Source: Pseudomonas poae
GTDB lineage: Bacteria > Pseudomonadota > Gammaproteobacteria > Pseudomonadales > Pseudomonadaceae
Assembly (NCBI GenBank): GCA_028869255.1
Contig: CP110972.1
Span: 4,531,001 to 4,595,000, forward strand
DNA length: 64,000 nt
Reading direction: 5' to 3'
In this document: positions 1 to 11,612 of the stretch, one piece after another
How the letters are laid out: each line of letters opens with the position of its first letter
Position numbering within the stretch: the stretch's first letter is position 1
Made by a program: the position numbers and the translations under genes
Notes under the pieces: model-generated
Seen by the model: only the letters and a program-made list of their open reading frames with translations
Told to the model about the DNA's origin: nothing
The model's database searches: none

Positions 1-560
1 CGGTGATCAACGGCCTGTCCGATGACCTGCACCCGTGCCAGTTGCTGGCCGATATGCAAACGTTCCTGGAGCACCGTGGTTCGATCCAAGGCAAGACCGT
101 GGCCTGGATCGGCGACGGCAATAACATGTGCAACAGCTATATAGAAGCGGCGATCCAGTTCGACTTCCAACTGCGCGTTGCCTGCCCGGAAGGCTACGAG
201 CCGGATGCGCGTTTCCTGGCACAGGCCGGTGATCGCGTGACCATCGTGCGCGACCCGCGTGACGCGGTGATCGGTGCGCACCTGGTGAGCACCGACGTGT
301 GGACCTCCATGGGCCAGGAAGAAGAAACCGCGAAGCGCCTGGCCCTGTTCGCGCCGTTCCAAGTGACCCGCGCCCTGCTCGACCTGGCCGCGCCGGACGT
401 GCTGTTCATGCACTGCCTGCCCGCGCACCGTGGCGAGGAAATCAGCCTCGACCTGCTCGACGATGAACGCTCGGTGGCCTGGGACCAGGCTGAAAACCGC
501 CTGCACGCGCAGAAGGCCCTGCTCGAATTCCTCGTCCCGCCGTCGTACCACCACGCATGA
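1..560 (+). CDS. argF: Ornithine carbamoyltransferase, C-terminal part (5' end outside window)
   Basis: Makes citrulline from ornithine and carbamoyl phosphate in cytoplasmic arginine synthesis. The visible C-terminal domain carries the family's [10 protein letters not shown] block, which includes the catalytic Cys and ornithine contacts, and the WIGDGNN segment after the carbamoyl-phosphate domain. The reading frame is open from the first base, so the N-terminal domain lies upstream of the window. The in-frame GTG at position 3 is internal and not the start. The stop overlaps the next gene by four bases (ATGA), so the two are probably cotranscribed. Choice of argF (anabolic) over arcB (catabolic) is inference: no arcA or arcC is seen next to it. 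Confidence 0.93.
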   Translation, partial: VINGLSDDLHPCQLLADMQTFLEHRGSIQGKTVAWIGDGNNMCNSYIEAAIQFDFQLRVACPEGYEPDARFLAQAGDRVTIVRDPRDAVIGAHLVSTDVWTSMGQEEETAKRLALFAPFQVTRALLDLAAPDVLFMHCLPAHRGEEISLDLLDDERSVAWDQAENRLHAQKALLEFLVPPSYHHA

Positions 561-1666
561 GCCAGCCCTTCCTGCTGAACCTGCGCAATCTGGCATGCGG
601 CTATCAAGATCAACGCGTGGTGCAGAACCTCAACCTGCACCTCAACGCCGGCGACATCGGTTGCCTGCTGGGCTCCTCGGGCTGCGGCAAAACCACCACC
701 TTGCGTGCAATCGCCGGGTTTGAGCCGGTGCATGAAGGTGAAATCAGCCTGGCCGGCGAAGTAATCTCCACCGCCGGATTCACCCTGGCACCGGAGAAAC
801 GTCGAATCGGCATGGTGTTCCAGGACTACGCGCTGTTTCCCCACCTCAGCGTGGCCGACAACATTGCGTTCGGCATTCGCAAGCACCCGCAAAAAGACCG
901 GGTGGTCGCTGAGCTGCTGGAGCTGGTCAACCTGAAAAACCTTGGCAAGCGCTTTCCCCACGAGCTTTCGGGCGGCCAACAGCAGCGTGTGGCCCTGGCC
1001 CGTGCCCTGGCGCCGGAGCCGCAACTGTTGCTGCTGGATGAACCTTTCTCCAACCTCGACGGCGAACTGCGGCGCAAGCTCAGCCACGAAGTGCGTGAGA
1101 TTCTCAAGGCTCGCGGCACCAGTGCGATCCTGGTGACCCATGATCAGGAAGAGGCATTCGCCGTGAGTGATCAGGTGGGTGTGTTCAAGGAAGGCCGGCT
1201 TGAACAGTGGGACACGCCCTACAACCTCTACCACGAACCGCAAACGCCATATGTCGCCAGCTTTATCGGCCAGGGTTATTTCATCCGTGGCCAACTGAGC
1301 TCGCCGGAATCGGTCAGTACCGAGCTGGGCGACCTGCGGGGTAATCGCGCCTACAACTGGCCTACGGGCGGCGCGGTGGATGTGTTGCTGCGCCCCGACG
1401 ATATTGTCTACGCGCCGGACAGCGCGTTGAAAGCGCGGATTGTCGGCAAAACCTTCCTGGGCGCTTCGACCCTGTATCGCCTGCAACTGCCAACGGGTGC
1501 ACAGCTGGAGTCGATTTTCCCCAGCCATGCCGACCATCCGGTCGGAGCGGAGGTGGGCATTCGCGTGGCCGCCGAACATCTGGTGCTGTTCCAGGCTTCG
1601 GGCAGCGTCGCGGCGCATATTCCTCAATCCGATTCTGGTGTGCGGCGCTACAGCCACGCCACCTGA
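557..1666 (+). CDS. ABC transporter ATP-binding protein, FbpC/PotA-like
   Basis: Cytoplasmic ATPase subunit of an importer of the iron(III)/spermidine type. Walker [10 protein letters not shown] is at residues 39-47, followed by the Q-loop [10 protein letters not shown], the signature LSGGQQQRV, Walker [13 protein letters not shown] and the switch His in LVTHDQEE. Residues from about 240 onward look like the TOBE-type substrate-sensing domain of this subfamily. At 369 residues the length is normal. The ATG overlaps the argF stop. No permease or binding-protein gene is adjacent in the window, so the substrate cannot be read from context. Confidence 0.9.
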   Translation: MSQPFLLNLRNLACGYQDQRVVQNLNLHLNAGDIGCLLGSSGCGKTTTLRAIAGFEPVHEGEISLAGEVISTAGFTLAPEKRRIGMVFQDYALFPHLSVADNIAFGIRKHPQKDRVVAELLELVNLKNLGKRFPHELSGGQQQRVALARALAPEPQLLLLDEPFSNLDGELRRKLSHEVREILKARGTSAILVTHDQEEAFAVSDQVGVFKEGRLEQWDTPYNLYHEPQTPYVASFIGQGYFIRGQLSSPESVSTELGDLRGNRAYNWPTGGAVDVLLRPDDIVYAPDSALKARIVGKTFLGASTLYRLQLPTGAQLESIFPSHADHPVGAEVGIRVAAEHLVLFQASGSVAAHIPQSDSGVRRYSHAT

Positions 1667-1685
1667 CGAAACCGGATCAAAACAG

Positions 1686-1772
1686 GTGGGAGCTGGCTTG
1701 CTCGCGAATGCGGTTTTTCAGCAACGAATCGGATGCCTGACACTCCGCTTTCGCGAGCAAGCCCGCTCCCAC
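1686..1772. repeat. Class I REPIN (mixed arms)
   Basis: Two inverted REP sequences face each other across about 40 bases. The left arm reads GTGGGAGCTGGCTTGCTCGC and the right arm is the reverse complement of GTGGGAGCGGGCTTGCTCGC. It lies between the convergent ABC ATPase and YbaK-family genes. Confidence 0.88.
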
Positions 1773-1805
1773 ATTTTGATCTTCATGCACTTCAAGATGA
1801 TGCGG

Positions 1806-2276
1806 TCAAGCCCGGCCAATCGGCGCGAATTTGGCCTGGGTATGCTCCGCCAGTACCGCTGCTGGCAATTCAACTTCCAACCCCCTCCTCCCGGCGCTCA
1901 CAAAAATTGTTGCGAACGGCTGCGCCGTCACGTCGATAAATGTGCGCAAACGCTTCTTCTGCCCCAAGGGGCTGATGCCACCCAACAGGTAACCGGTTGA
2001 ACGCTGCGCTGCAGCCGGGTCGGCCATTTCGACTTTTTTGACGCCCGCCGCGTGCGCCAGGGCTTTCAAGTCCAGACTTCCGACGACCGGCACCACCGCC
2101 ACTAACAATTCGCCCTTTTCACTGCTGGCCAGCAGGGTCTTGAAGACTTGCGCCGGGTCGAGGCCCAATTTTTCCGCGGCCTCCAGGCCATACGAAGCCG
2201 CCTTGGGGTCGTGCTCGTAGCTGTGGATGCGATGTTCGGCGCGAACTTTTTTCAACAGGTCCAAAGCGGGGGTCAT
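1806..2276 (-). CDS. ybaK: YbaK/EbsC family Cys-tRNA(Pro)/Cys-tRNA(Cys) deacylase
   Basis: Editing enzyme that hydrolyses cysteine mischarged onto tRNA(Pro). The 156-residue protein has the YbaK fold signature: an N-terminal helix, then [12 protein letters not shown] with the conserved Lys, [13 protein letters not shown], and the glycine-rich [14 protein letters not shown] loop with [10 protein letters not shown] near the C-terminus. Length equals the family norm. It stands alone, convergent with the ABC ATPase and divergent from glpF. Confidence 0.93.
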   Translation of the reverse strand: MTPALDLLKKVRAEHRIHSYEHDPKAASYGLEAAEKLGLDPAQVFKTLLASSEKGELLVAVVPVVGSLDLKALAHAAGVKKVEMADPAAAQRSTGYLLGGISPLGQKKRLRTFIDVTAQPFATIFVSAGRRGLEVELPAAVLAEHTQAKFAPIGRA

Positions 2277-2403
2277 AGAGTCTCCGGGCGTAGCAAACAG
2301 ATGGCCAATTCTAGGCCAAGCCCACGCAAAACGCTCTAGTGCGCACGCTACCGCAACCCAGCCCGGATGGCGCCAGCGTGATCATTCACCAGACCAATAG
2401 TTT

Positions 2404-2427
2404 GAAAGTGACTAATGGTTCACTTTC
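2404..2427. promoter_or_regulatory. Inverted repeat upstream of glpF
   Basis: GAAAGTGA (2404-2411) and TCACTTTC (2420-2427) form a perfect 8-bp inverted repeat with an 8-base spacer, about 175 bases before the glpF ATG. The binding protein is unknown. It could be a second operator or a catabolite-control site. The rest of 2277-2602 holds the candidate GlpR site below and no convincing gene. Confidence 0.45.
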
Positions 2428-2461
2428 GACCTTTGACAGCAGTCATTCTTGTCTATATTTT

Positions 2462-2473
2462 TTCGTTTCCGAA
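2462..2473. promoter_or_regulatory. Candidate GlpR operator upstream of glpF
   Basis: TTCGTTTCCGAA is TTCG-N4-CGAA, the same core geometry as the enterobacterial GlpR operator (GTTCG-ATAA-CGAAC). It lies about 130 bases before the glpF start, in a promoter region driving glpF-glpK, with glpR two genes downstream. Assignment to GlpR is inference. Confidence 0.5.
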
Positions 2474-2602
2474 TACTGTAGGAATAGACCTGCGGATTCG
2501 TAGCAGTAAGCCGTTTAAGAGATGGGGATCTTTTTCACGGTGAAAATCGCGCATGGCCCGTTGAGGCCAATCGCCAGACAAGAACAACAATTGAGGTTTT
2601 CC

Positions 2603-5042
<2,440 letters not shown>

Positions 5043-5137
5043 GCCAAGCGCCGGACCCCTATAGGGTTGTAACTGGCGGGGAGCCGCTTGCTGCGTCATC
5101 ATGGGCCACTTTTGTATGGCAGCCCAAAGGACGCCCC

Positions 5138-5893
5138 ATGAATCTGCCTCCCCGCCAGCAACAAATCCTCGAACTGGTCCGCGAACGCGGTTACGTCAGT
5201 ATCGAGGAAATGGCGCAGTTATTCGTTGTGACCCCGCAAACCATCCGCCGCGATATCAACCAGCTGGCGGACGCCAACCTGTTGCGCCGCTACCACGGCG
5301 GCGCGGCCTATGATTCCAGTGTCGAGAACACCGCGTACGCCATGCGTGCCGACCAGATGCGCGACGAGAAACAGCGCATCGGTGAAGCCATTGCGGCGCA
5401 AATTCCCGATCACGCCTCGCTGTTTATCAATATCGGCACCACCACGGAATCGATTGCGCGTGCGCTGCTGAATCACAATCACCTGAAGATCATCACCAAC
5501 AACCTCAACGTCGCCACGATGCTCAGCGCCAAGGACGACTTCGATGTGTTGCTGACCGGCGGTAACGTGCGCCGTGATGGAGGGGTGGTCGGTCAGGCCA
5601 GTGTCGACTTCATCAACCAGTTCAAGGTCGACTTTGCGCTGGTGGGCATCAGCGGTATCGACGAAGACGGCAGTTTGCTGGACTTCGATTACCAGGAAGT
5701 CCGGGTTTCCCAGGCGATTATTGCGAATGCGCGCCAAGTGATTCTGGCAGCCGACTCCAGCAAATTCGGGCGCAATGCCATGATTCGCCTGGGGCCGATC
5801 AGTTTGGTGGACTGTTTGGTGACGGATCAGCAACCGGTGCCGGCGCTGGTGCAGTTGTTGAATCAGCACAAGGTTCGGCTGGAAGTGGTTTAG
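5138..5893 (+). CDS. glpR: Glycerol-3-phosphate regulon repressor, DeoR family
   Basis: DNA-binding repressor of glp genes, released by glycerol-3-phosphate. The N-terminus has the DeoR helix-turn-helix ([30 protein letters not shown] with flanks, about residues 10-40). It is followed by the sugar-phosphate-binding DeoRC domain with [15 protein letters not shown] and [14 protein letters not shown]. The length of 251 is typical. It lies 95 bases after glpK, between the kinase and dehydrogenase genes, the usual Pseudomonas order. An AAAGGA precedes the ATG. Confidence 0.95.
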   Translation: MNLPPRQQQILELVRERGYVSIEEMAQLFVVTPQTIRRDINQLADANLLRRYHGGAAYDSSVENTAYAMRADQMRDEKQRIGEAIAAQIPDHASLFINIGTTTESIARALLNHNHLKIITNNLNVATMLSAKDDFDVLLTGGNVRRDGGVVGQASVDFINQFKVDFALVGISGIDEDGSLLDFDYQEVRVSQAIIANARQVILAADSSKFGRNAMIRLGPISLVDCLVTDQQPVPALVQLLNQHKVRLEVV

Positions 5894-5908
5894 CGTCTGC
5901 ACTGCCGC

Positions 5909-5993
5909 CTTCGCGGGCAAGCCCGCTTCCACATTCGACTGCATTCCCATGCTGGAACTCGGTCAAGGGTGGGAGCGGGCTTGCCCGCGAAAG
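5909..5993. repeat. Class I REPIN
   Basis: CGCGGGCAAGCCCGCTTCCAC faces an arm reading GTGGGAGCGGGCTTGCCCGC across about 40 bases, so the pair is oriented head-in compared with the other class I copies. It separates glpR from the glpD promoter. Confidence 0.85.
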
Positions 5994-6120
5994 CGATTTA
6001 TCCAGCACCCTTCCCTTGAGCCTTGCCAGGCTTATGTTCACAAATTTTCCTTTCCCCGCCCTTCGATGAGTTTTTTCAATCGAACTTGGGTGGCTGCGCG
6101 CGCGTTTATCAGCTACCATT

Positions 6121-6158
6121 TTCGCAAATGAACATTAATGTTCGAATTCCAATACGAA
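6121..6158. promoter_or_regulatory. Candidate GlpR operator cluster upstream of glpD
   Basis: Three overlapping one-mismatch versions of TTCG-N4-CGAA sit 20-60 bases before the glpD ATG: TTCGCAAATGAA (6121-6132), TTCGAATTCCAA (6141-6152) and TTCCAATACGAA (6147-6158). Between them is a perfect 14-bp palindrome, GAACATTAATGTTC (6130-6143). Clustered degenerate sites are a usual GlpR layout. Protein assignment is inference. Confidence 0.5.
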
Positions 6159-6178
6159 AAAGATCGCGAGGCCAGCCG

Positions 6179-7714
6179 ATGAACCCTTCTACCTTGCCTG
6201 CTCCACCGCTTGCCGAAGTCTATGACGTTGCCGTTATCGGTGGCGGGATCAATGGCGTCGGCATTGCAGCAGACGCAGCCGGGCGTGGGTTGTCGGTTTT
6301 CCTTTGCGAAAAGGACGACCTGGCCAGCCACACGTCTTCCGCCAGCAGCAAGCTGATCCACGGCGGCCTGCGCTACCTTGAACATTACGAATTCCGTCTG
6401 GTGCGCGAAGCCCTGGCTGAACGTGAAGTGTTGCTGGCCAAGGCCCCGCACATCGTCAAGCAAATGCGCTTTGTGTTGCCGCACCGCCCGCACCTGCGCC
6501 CGGCGTGGATGATTCGCGCCGGCCTGTTCCTGTACGACCACCTGGGCAAGCGCGAGAAGCTCGCCGGGTCGAAAAGCCTGAAGTTCGGCGCCGACAGCCC
6601 GCTCAAAAGCGAAATCACCAAAGGCTTCGAATACTCAGATTGCTGGGTCGACGATGCCCGCCTGGTGGTGCTCAACGCCATGGCCGCCCGCGAAAAAGGC
6701 GCGCATATCCACACCCAGACCCGTTGCATCAGCGCGCACCGCAGCAACGGCATGTGGGAAATGAACATGGAACGCGATGACGGCAGCCTGTTCTCGATTC
6801 GTGCCCGTGCCCTGGTGAACGCGGCAGGCCCGTGGGTCGCCAAGTTCATCAAGGAAGACCTGAAGCTGGACTCGCCTTACGGCATCCGCCTGATCCAGGG
6901 CAGCCACCTGATCGTGCCGAAGCTGTACGAAGGCGCCCACGCGCACATCCTGCAGAACGAAGACCAACGCATCGTCTTCACCATTCCGTACCTGAACCAC
7001 CTGACCATCATCGGCACCACCGACCGCGAATACACCGGCGACCCGGCGAAAGTGGCGATTACCGAAGGTGAAACCGACTACATGCTGAAAGTGGTGAATG
7101 CGCACTTCAAGAAACAGCTGAGTCGCGAAGATATCGTGCACACCTATTCCGGCGTGCGCCCACTGTGCAACGACGAGTCGGATAACCCGTCGGCGATCAC
7201 TCGCGACTACACACTGTCGCTGTCGGGCGGCACTGGCGAGGCGCCGATCCTGTCGGTGTTCGGCGGCAAGCTGACCACCTACCGCAAACTCGCCGAGTCG
7301 GCGATGGCCCAACTGGCGCCGTACTTCACGCAGATGCGCCCAAGCTGGACCGCCACCGCCAGCCTGCCGGGCGGCGAAGATATGAGCACGCCAGAAGCGT
7401 TGGCCGAAGCGATTCGCGCCAAGTTCAACTGGGTGCCTGAGGGAATCGCCCGTCGCTGGTCCACCACTTACGGCAGCCGTACCTGGCGCTTGCTGGAAGG
7501 CGTGCAATCGCTGGCAGACCTGGGCGACCACCTGGGGGGCGGCCTGTACACCCGCGAAGTCGATTACCTGTGCACCGAAGAATGGGCGACTCAACCGCAG
7601 GACGTGCTGTGGCGTCGCACCAAGCTCGGGCTGTTCACCACCCAGGAAGAGCAGGACAACGTGCAGCGTTACCTGTCCAAGGTCGAGCAGAACCGCAAGA
7701 TCGAAGCGGCCTGA
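6179..7714 (+). CDS. glpD: Aerobic glycerol-3-phosphate dehydrogenase
   Basis: Membrane-associated FAD enzyme oxidising glycerol-3-phosphate to dihydroxyacetone phosphate and passing electrons to quinone. The FAD Rossmann motif VAVIGGGINGVG is near residue 15, followed by SSASSKLIHGGLRYLE, the GPWVAKF segment, and the C-terminal FGGKLTTYRKLAE block typical of GlpD. The ATG at 6179 gives 511 residues. The in-frame ATG at 6023 would place the operator cluster inside the gene and adds 52 residues without homologous character. A terminator follows. Confidence 0.96.
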   Translation: MNPSTLPAPPLAEVYDVAVIGGGINGVGIAADAAGRGLSVFLCEKDDLASHTSSASSKLIHGGLRYLEHYEFRLVREALAEREVLLAKAPHIVKQMRFVLPHRPHLRPAWMIRAGLFLYDHLGKREKLAGSKSLKFGADSPLKSEITKGFEYSDCWVDDARLVVLNAMAAREKGAHIHTQTRCISAHRSNGMWEMNMERDDGSLFSIRARALVNAAGPWVAKFIKEDLKLDSPYGIRLIQGSHLIVPKLYEGAHAHILQNEDQRIVFTIPYLNHLTIIGTTDREYTGDPAKVAITEGETDYMLKVVNAHFKKQLSREDIVHTYSGVRPLCNDESDNPSAITRDYTLSLSGGTGEAPILSVFGGKLTTYRKLAESAMAQLAPYFTQMRPSWTATASLPGGEDMSTPEALAEAIRAKFNWVPEGIARRWSTTYGSRTWRLLEGVQSLADLGDHLGGGLYTREVDYLCTEEWATQPQDVLWRRTKLGLFTTQEEQDNVQRYLSKVEQNRKIEAA

Positions 7715-7729
7715 TCAGACCGCCGCTGC

Positions 7730-7766
7730 AAAAGCCCCTGCGCCGTAAGGCTCAGGGGCTTTTTTA
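7730..7766 (+). terminator. Rho-independent terminator of glpD
   Basis: AAAAGCCCCTG pairs with CAGGGGCTTTTTT around a GCGCCGTAAGGCT loop region. The GC stem followed by a T run starts 15 bases after the glpD stop. Confidence 0.9.
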
Positions 7767-7805
7767 TATCTCAAGGGACTGGCGCTGATAGCGCAGCCCC
7801 ATTTG

Positions 7806-7922
7806 ATGATTACCCCGCTACCGGTCAGCTTTAGTGACCTGAGGTACTACGGGGCCGGGCCCTTCAACTTCACCTGCGCCGACAATGTCGACGGGGCAGC
7901 GGGCGGGGGTTGTGTCGGCTGA
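7806..7922 (+). other. Possible small ORF or gene remnant (38 codons)
   Basis: ATG-to-TGA frame encoding a short peptide that starts MITPLPVSFSDLRYYGAG and ends CADNVDGAAGGGCVG. The frame remains open upstream to the glpD terminator. No good ribosome-binding site is seen. The composition is protein-like, but the assignment is weak. It may be the remnant end of an older gene left between the terminator and module A. Confidence 0.2.
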
Positions 7923-7950
7923 TTAGACGTTTTGATGGGGTGGGGTTTTG

Positions 7951-8815
7951 GGGGGCATATCCGTTATTGGGGTGACGGCGGCTTATGGTTCCGCCCTTAC
8001 GGCGGGTCACTTTTGGAAAAGAGCCCCAAAAGTAACCAAAAGGGCTCTTGCCCCACCACTCGGCACCTCGCCTCCGGCTCGGTGTGCCCGCACGCAGACT
8101 TGAATCCGTGGGCCGCCGCGATGGGCCATCCATGGCCCAGCGCGGCTAACCCGGCGTCCTGCCGGGTTACCCACGGATTCAAGCCCGCGTGCGGCCAGCG
8201 TGGTTAATGGGGCGCCTAGGATCAAGATCAAGATCAAAAGCAGAGCACGGCGGCCTAGTAGCCGACCTGAGTGGTGTAGATCAAGAGCGGGTCGGCGTGC
8301 GCAGTGGGGTGCCTTTCTGTGGGAGCTGGCTTGTCGGGTCGCCGCATCGCTGCGATGCAGACACCTCGGTACATCAGGCAAATCCAGTTGATGCTTTCGC
8401 AGGCAAGCCAGCTCCCACATTTGAACCGAGGAAAGCTTCAATGCTCAGGTCGGCTGCCAGGCCGCCTCGCTTTGTTTTTGATCTGGCCCTTACATCCTTA
8501 CCGCTGACGAAGTCAGCGATCTTTTGATCTGCGCTCTTGATCGTGATCTGAGGCGCCCCGTCAATCACGATGGCCGAACGCAGGCTTGAATCCGTGGGCA
8601 ACCCGGCAGGACGCCGGGTTAGCCGCGCTGGGCCATGGATGGCCCATCGCGGCGGCCCACGGATTCAAGCCGGAGTGAGGGCATGCCGAGCCTAAGCGAG
8701 GCACCGAGTGATGGGGCGAAGCGTTTTTGGTTACTTTTTGCGCTCTTCAAAAAGTGACCCGCTGTAAGAGCGGAACCATAAGCCGCCGTTACCCCACCAA
8801 CGGATATACCCCCAC
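7951..8815. repeat. Mega-palindrome module A
   Basis: An approximately 865-bp imperfect inverted repeat. The outer arms carry CATATCCGTT...GGCGGCTTATGGTTCCGC on the left and its reverse complement on the right, followed inward by GGGTCACTTTTGG, a segment containing GGTTACTTTTG, and CACTCGG/CCGAGTG. Each arm contains an approximately 85-bp hairpin beginning CTTGAATCCGTGGGC (8099-8183 and 8584-8670). A class II REPIN sits near the centre (8319-8418). It is nearly identical in layout to module B (24655-25499) and related to inverted module C (62849-63509). Open frames inside it are by-products of the palindrome and not supported as genes. Confidence 0.85.
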
Positions 8816-8825
8816 CCCCAGCCCA

Positions 8826-8870
8826 TTCGGTTTTCCGAACGCCCCACCCCATATCATTCGGTTAGCCGGA
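8826..8870. promoter_or_regulatory. AauR-type activator binding sites
   Basis: TTCGGTTTTCCGAA (8826-8839) exactly fits TTCGG-N4-CCGAA, the AauR recognition sequence as recalled from P. putida work. TTCGGTTAGCCGGA (8857-8870) matches in all but one base of the right arm. The two sites are 31 bases apart and about 80-120 bases upstream of the sigma-54 promoter, the expected place for an enhancer. The gene for the activator is in the same locus. Confidence 0.7.
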
Positions 8871-8946
8871 CCCAACACCCAAAACCCTCCCTTCACAAAA
8901 AATTAATACCTATATAAATCATACAGTTAACCTTTAACCCCAGGTG

Positions 8947-8962
8947 TGGCACGACTCATGCT
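8947..8962 (+). promoter_or_regulatory. Sigma-54 promoter of aatJ
   Basis: TGGCACGACTCATGCT matches TGGCACG-N4-TTGCW at every fixed position except one T. The -24 GG and -12 GC are correctly spaced. It lies about 110 bases before the aatJ ATG and downstream of the AauR boxes. Confidence 0.82.
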
Positions 8963-9074
8963 CTACACTCCTTGACGATTGCCTGAGACGCCTCAGGAGC
9001 CGTCACGGGCATTCGCTGTACAAGAGAGCCGTCTAACCGGCTTCATAAAAAAAACAAATGTCGAGGAAGTATTG

Positions 9075-10001
9075 ATGCGCATCGTTCCCCATATCCTGGG
9101 CGCAGCTATCGCTGCTGCTCTGATCAGCACTCCAGTTTTCGCCGCCGAACTCACCGGCACACTGAAGAAAATCAACGACTCCGGCACCATCACTCTCGCT
9201 CACCGCGACAGCTCCATTCCGTTTTCCTACATCGCGGATGGTTCGGGCAAACCAGTGGGCTACTCCCACGACATCCAGTTGGCTATCGTCGAACAACTGA
9301 AAAAAGACCTGAACAAGCCCGACCTGAAGGTCAAATACAACCTGGTGACCTCGCAAACCCGTATCCCGTTGATCCAAAACGGCACCGCGGACGTGGAATG
9401 CGGCTCCACCACCAACAACACCGAACGCGCCCAGCAAGTTGATTTCACCGTCAACATCTTCGAAATCGGCACCCGTCTGCTGGTCAAGAAAGACAAGGAT
9501 GGCAAGCCGTCCTACACCGACTTTGCCGACCTGAAAGGCAAAAACGTCGTGACCACCGCCGGCACCACGTCCGAGCGCATCATCAAGGCGATGAACGCCG
9601 ACAAGCAGATGGGCATGAACGTCATCTCCGCCAAAGACCACGGCGAATCCTTCCAAATGCTGGAAAGCGGCCGCGCCGTGGCTTTCATGATGGACGACGC
9701 CCTGCTGGCCGGTGAAGAAGCCAAGGCCAAGAAGCCGGATGACTGGGTCATTACCGGTACTCCACAATCCTTTGAAGCCTACGCGTGCATGGTTCGTAAA
9801 GACGACCCTGCGTTCAAGAAAGCCGTGGATGGCGCCATCGTCGCCCTGTTCAAATCCGGCGAAATCAACAAGATCTACAGCAAGTGGTTCGAGAGCCCGA
9901 TTCCACCAAAAGGCCTGAACCTGAACTTCCCGATGAGCGACAAGGTGAAGGAGCTGATCGCCAACCCAAGCGACAAGCCAGCGCCTGACGTAAAAATCTG
10001 A
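9075..10001 (+). CDS. aatJ: Glutamate/aspartate ABC transporter substrate-binding protein
   Basis: Periplasmic receptor for acidic amino acids (GltI/AatJ family). The first ~24 residues form a signal peptide ending VFAAELTG. The mature part has the family-3 solute-binding features: the segment with HRDSSIPFSYI, the hinge around NLVTSQTRIPLIQNGTADVE, and the second lobe with VVTTAGTTSER. The ATG at 9075 is chosen because it begins the signal peptide; the in-frame start at 8979 would add 32 hydrophilic residues. The product has 308 residues. It is the first gene of aatJQMP, under the sigma-54 promoter and AauR boxes upstream. Confidence 0.93.
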   Translation: MRIVPHILGAAIAAALISTPVFAAELTGTLKKINDSGTITLAHRDSSIPFSYIADGSGKPVGYSHDIQLAIVEQLKKDLNKPDLKVKYNLVTSQTRIPLIQNGTADVECGSTTNNTERAQQVDFTVNIFEIGTRLLVKKDKDGKPSYTDFADLKGKNVVTTAGTTSERIIKAMNADKQMGMNVISAKDHGESFQMLESGRAVAFMMDDALLAGEEAKAKKPDDWVITGTPQSFEAYACMVRKDDPAFKKAVDGAIVALFKSGEINKIYSKWFESPIPPKGLNLNFPMSDKVKELIANPSDKPAPDVKI

Positions 10002-10020
10002 TACCTGACTAAGCTTATGT

Positions 10021-10045
10021 CCTGAGGGAGCCAAACTCCCTCAGG
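10021..10045 (+). promoter_or_regulatory. Intra-operon mRNA hairpin between aatJ and aatQ
   Basis: CCTGAGGGAG and CTCCCTCAGG form a perfect 10-bp stem with a CCAAA loop, 20 bases after the aatJ stop and without a T run. Such hairpins often stabilise the abundant binding-protein mRNA while letting some transcription continue into the permease genes. That role is inferred. Confidence 0.6.
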
Positions 10046-10194
10046 CGTCTGTTACTACCTGCTGGCTTTAATTTGGAACACTCGACCTGGCGGATTCCGA
10101 GCCGATCGCGTGTGCCTGACGTTCAACGTCGGGCGGGAAAGGATCTTCCCCAAGCGGGTGCTTGTACATCGATCGATCTCGAGGGGAGACCCTA

Positions 10195-10941
10195 ATGAAT
10201 TACAACTGGGACTGGGGCGTGTTCTTCAAGTCCACCGGCGTTGGCAGCGAGACTTATCTCGACTGGTATATCGCCGGCTTGGGCTGGACCATCGCCATCG
10301 CTGTCGTGGCATGGATTATCGCCTTGTTGCTGGGGTCCGTGCTGGGCGTCATGCGCACCGTGCCGAACCGCATCGTATCGGGCATCGCGACCTGCTACGT
10401 GGAACTGTTTCGTAACGTACCGCTGCTGGTGCAGCTGTTTATCTGGTACTTCCTCGTACCCGATATGCTCCCGCAAAACCTGCAGGACTGGTACAAACAG
10501 GACCTCAACCCGACCACCTCGGCTTACCTGAGCGTTGTCGTGTGCCTGGGCCTGTTCACCGCCGCCCGTGTGTGTGAACAAGTGCGTACCGGTATCCAGG
10601 CGCTGCCACGTGGCCAGGAATCCGCTGCACGCGCCATGGGTTTCAAGCTGCCGCAGATCTACTGGAACGTGCTGCTGCCCCAGGCCTATCGGATCATCAT
10701 TCCGCCGCTTACCTCGGAATTCCTCAACGTGTTCAAGAACTCCTCCGTGGCGTCCTTGATCGGCCTGATGGAATTGCTGGCGCAAACCAAGCAGACCGCC
10801 GAGTTCTCGGCCAACCTGTTTGAAGCCTTCACCCTGGCTACGCTGATCTACTTCACCCTGAACATGAGCCTGATGCTGCTCATGCGCGTGGTCGAGAAGA
10901 AAGTCGCCGTGCCCGGCCTGATCTCCGTGGGGGGTAAATAA
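10195..10941 (+). CDS. aatQ: Glutamate/aspartate ABC transporter permease
   Basis: Inner-membrane permease subunit (GltJ/AatQ). It has several transmembrane helices and the family signature ESAARAMGFKLPQIYWNVLLPQA (split here by description: EAA-like loop around residues 140-165), which contacts the ATPase. The ATG at 10195 is preferred because GAGGGGAG precedes it and homologues begin with a short MNYNWDWGVF leader. The stop overlaps the next start by one base (TAATG). It pairs with AatM as a heterodimeric channel. Confidence 0.92.
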   Translation: MNYNWDWGVFFKSTGVGSETYLDWYIAGLGWTIAIAVVAWIIALLLGSVLGVMRTVPNRIVSGIATCYVELFRNVPLLVQLFIWYFLVPDMLPQNLQDWYKQDLNPTTSAYLSVVVCLGLFTAARVCEQVRTGIQALPRGQESAARAMGFKLPQIYWNVLLPQAYRIIIPPLTSEFLNVFKNSSVASLIGLMELLAQTKQTAEFSANLFEAFTLATLIYFTLNMSLMLLMRVVEKKVAVPGLISVGGK

Positions 10942-11612
10942 TGGAATTCGATTTCAGCGGCATCATCCCCGCCATTCCGGGCCTGTGGAACGGCATGGTC
11001 ATGACCTTGCAGTTGATGGTCATGGGCGTGGTCGGCGGCATCGTGCTGGGTACCCTCCTCGCACTGATGCGCCTGTCGTCCAGCAAACTGCTGTCACGCC
11101 TGGCCGGCGCCTATGTGAACTATTTCCGTTCAATCCCGCTGCTGCTGGTGATCACCTGGTTCTACCTGGCGGTGCCGTTCGTGCTGCGCTGGATCACCGG
11201 CGAAGACACGCCGATCGGCGCGTTCACCTCCTGCGTCGTGGCCTTCATGATGTTTGAAGCCGCGTACTTCTGTGAAATCGTGCGGGCCGGCGTGCAGTCG
11301 ATCCCCAAGGGCCAGATGGCGGCGGCACAAGCGATGGGCATGACCTACGGCCAGACCATGCGCCTGATCATCCTGCCCCAGGCGTTCCGCAAGATGACCC
11401 CGTTGCTGCTGCAACAGTCGATCATCCTGTTCCAGGACACTTCGCTGGTCTACACCGTAGGCCTGGTGGATTTCCTCAACTCCGCCCGCTCCAACGGCGA
11501 TATCATCGGCCGCTCCAATGAGTTCCTGATCTTTGCCGGTGTCGTCTACTTCATCATCAGCTTTTCCGCCTCGCTGCTGGTCAAGCGTCTGCAAAAAAGG
11601 TTTGCCGTATGA
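10941..11612 (+). CDS. aatM: Glutamate/aspartate ABC transporter permease
   Basis: Second permease subunit (GltK/AatM), 223 residues, with helices and an EAA-loop ([20 protein letters not shown], about residues 130-150). It overlaps aatQ by one base and aatP by four (ATGA), indicating tight translational coupling. Confidence 0.92.
   Translation: MEFDFSGIIPAIPGLWNGMVMTLQLMVMGVVGGIVLGTLLALMRLSSSKLLSRLAGAYVNYFRSIPLLLVITWFYLAVPFVLRWITGEDTPIGAFTSCVVAFMMFEAAYFCEIVRAGVQSIPKGQMAAAQAMGMTYGQTMRLIILPQAFRKMTPLLLQQSIILFQDTSLVYTVGLVDFLNSARSNGDIIGRSNEFLIFAGVVYFIISFSASLLVKRLQKRFAV

Noticed and set aside
194..1657. 487-codon antisense ORF across argF and the ABC ATPase gene
   Set aside because: It is an opposite-strand shadow of GC-rich coding DNA with no family features; both sense genes are clear.
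8189..8527. 112-codon ORF in module A and its 108-codon twin at 24897-25223
   Set aside because: They are similar only because the repeat is duplicated; the frames cross the hairpins and the class II REPIN and have no ribosome-binding site.
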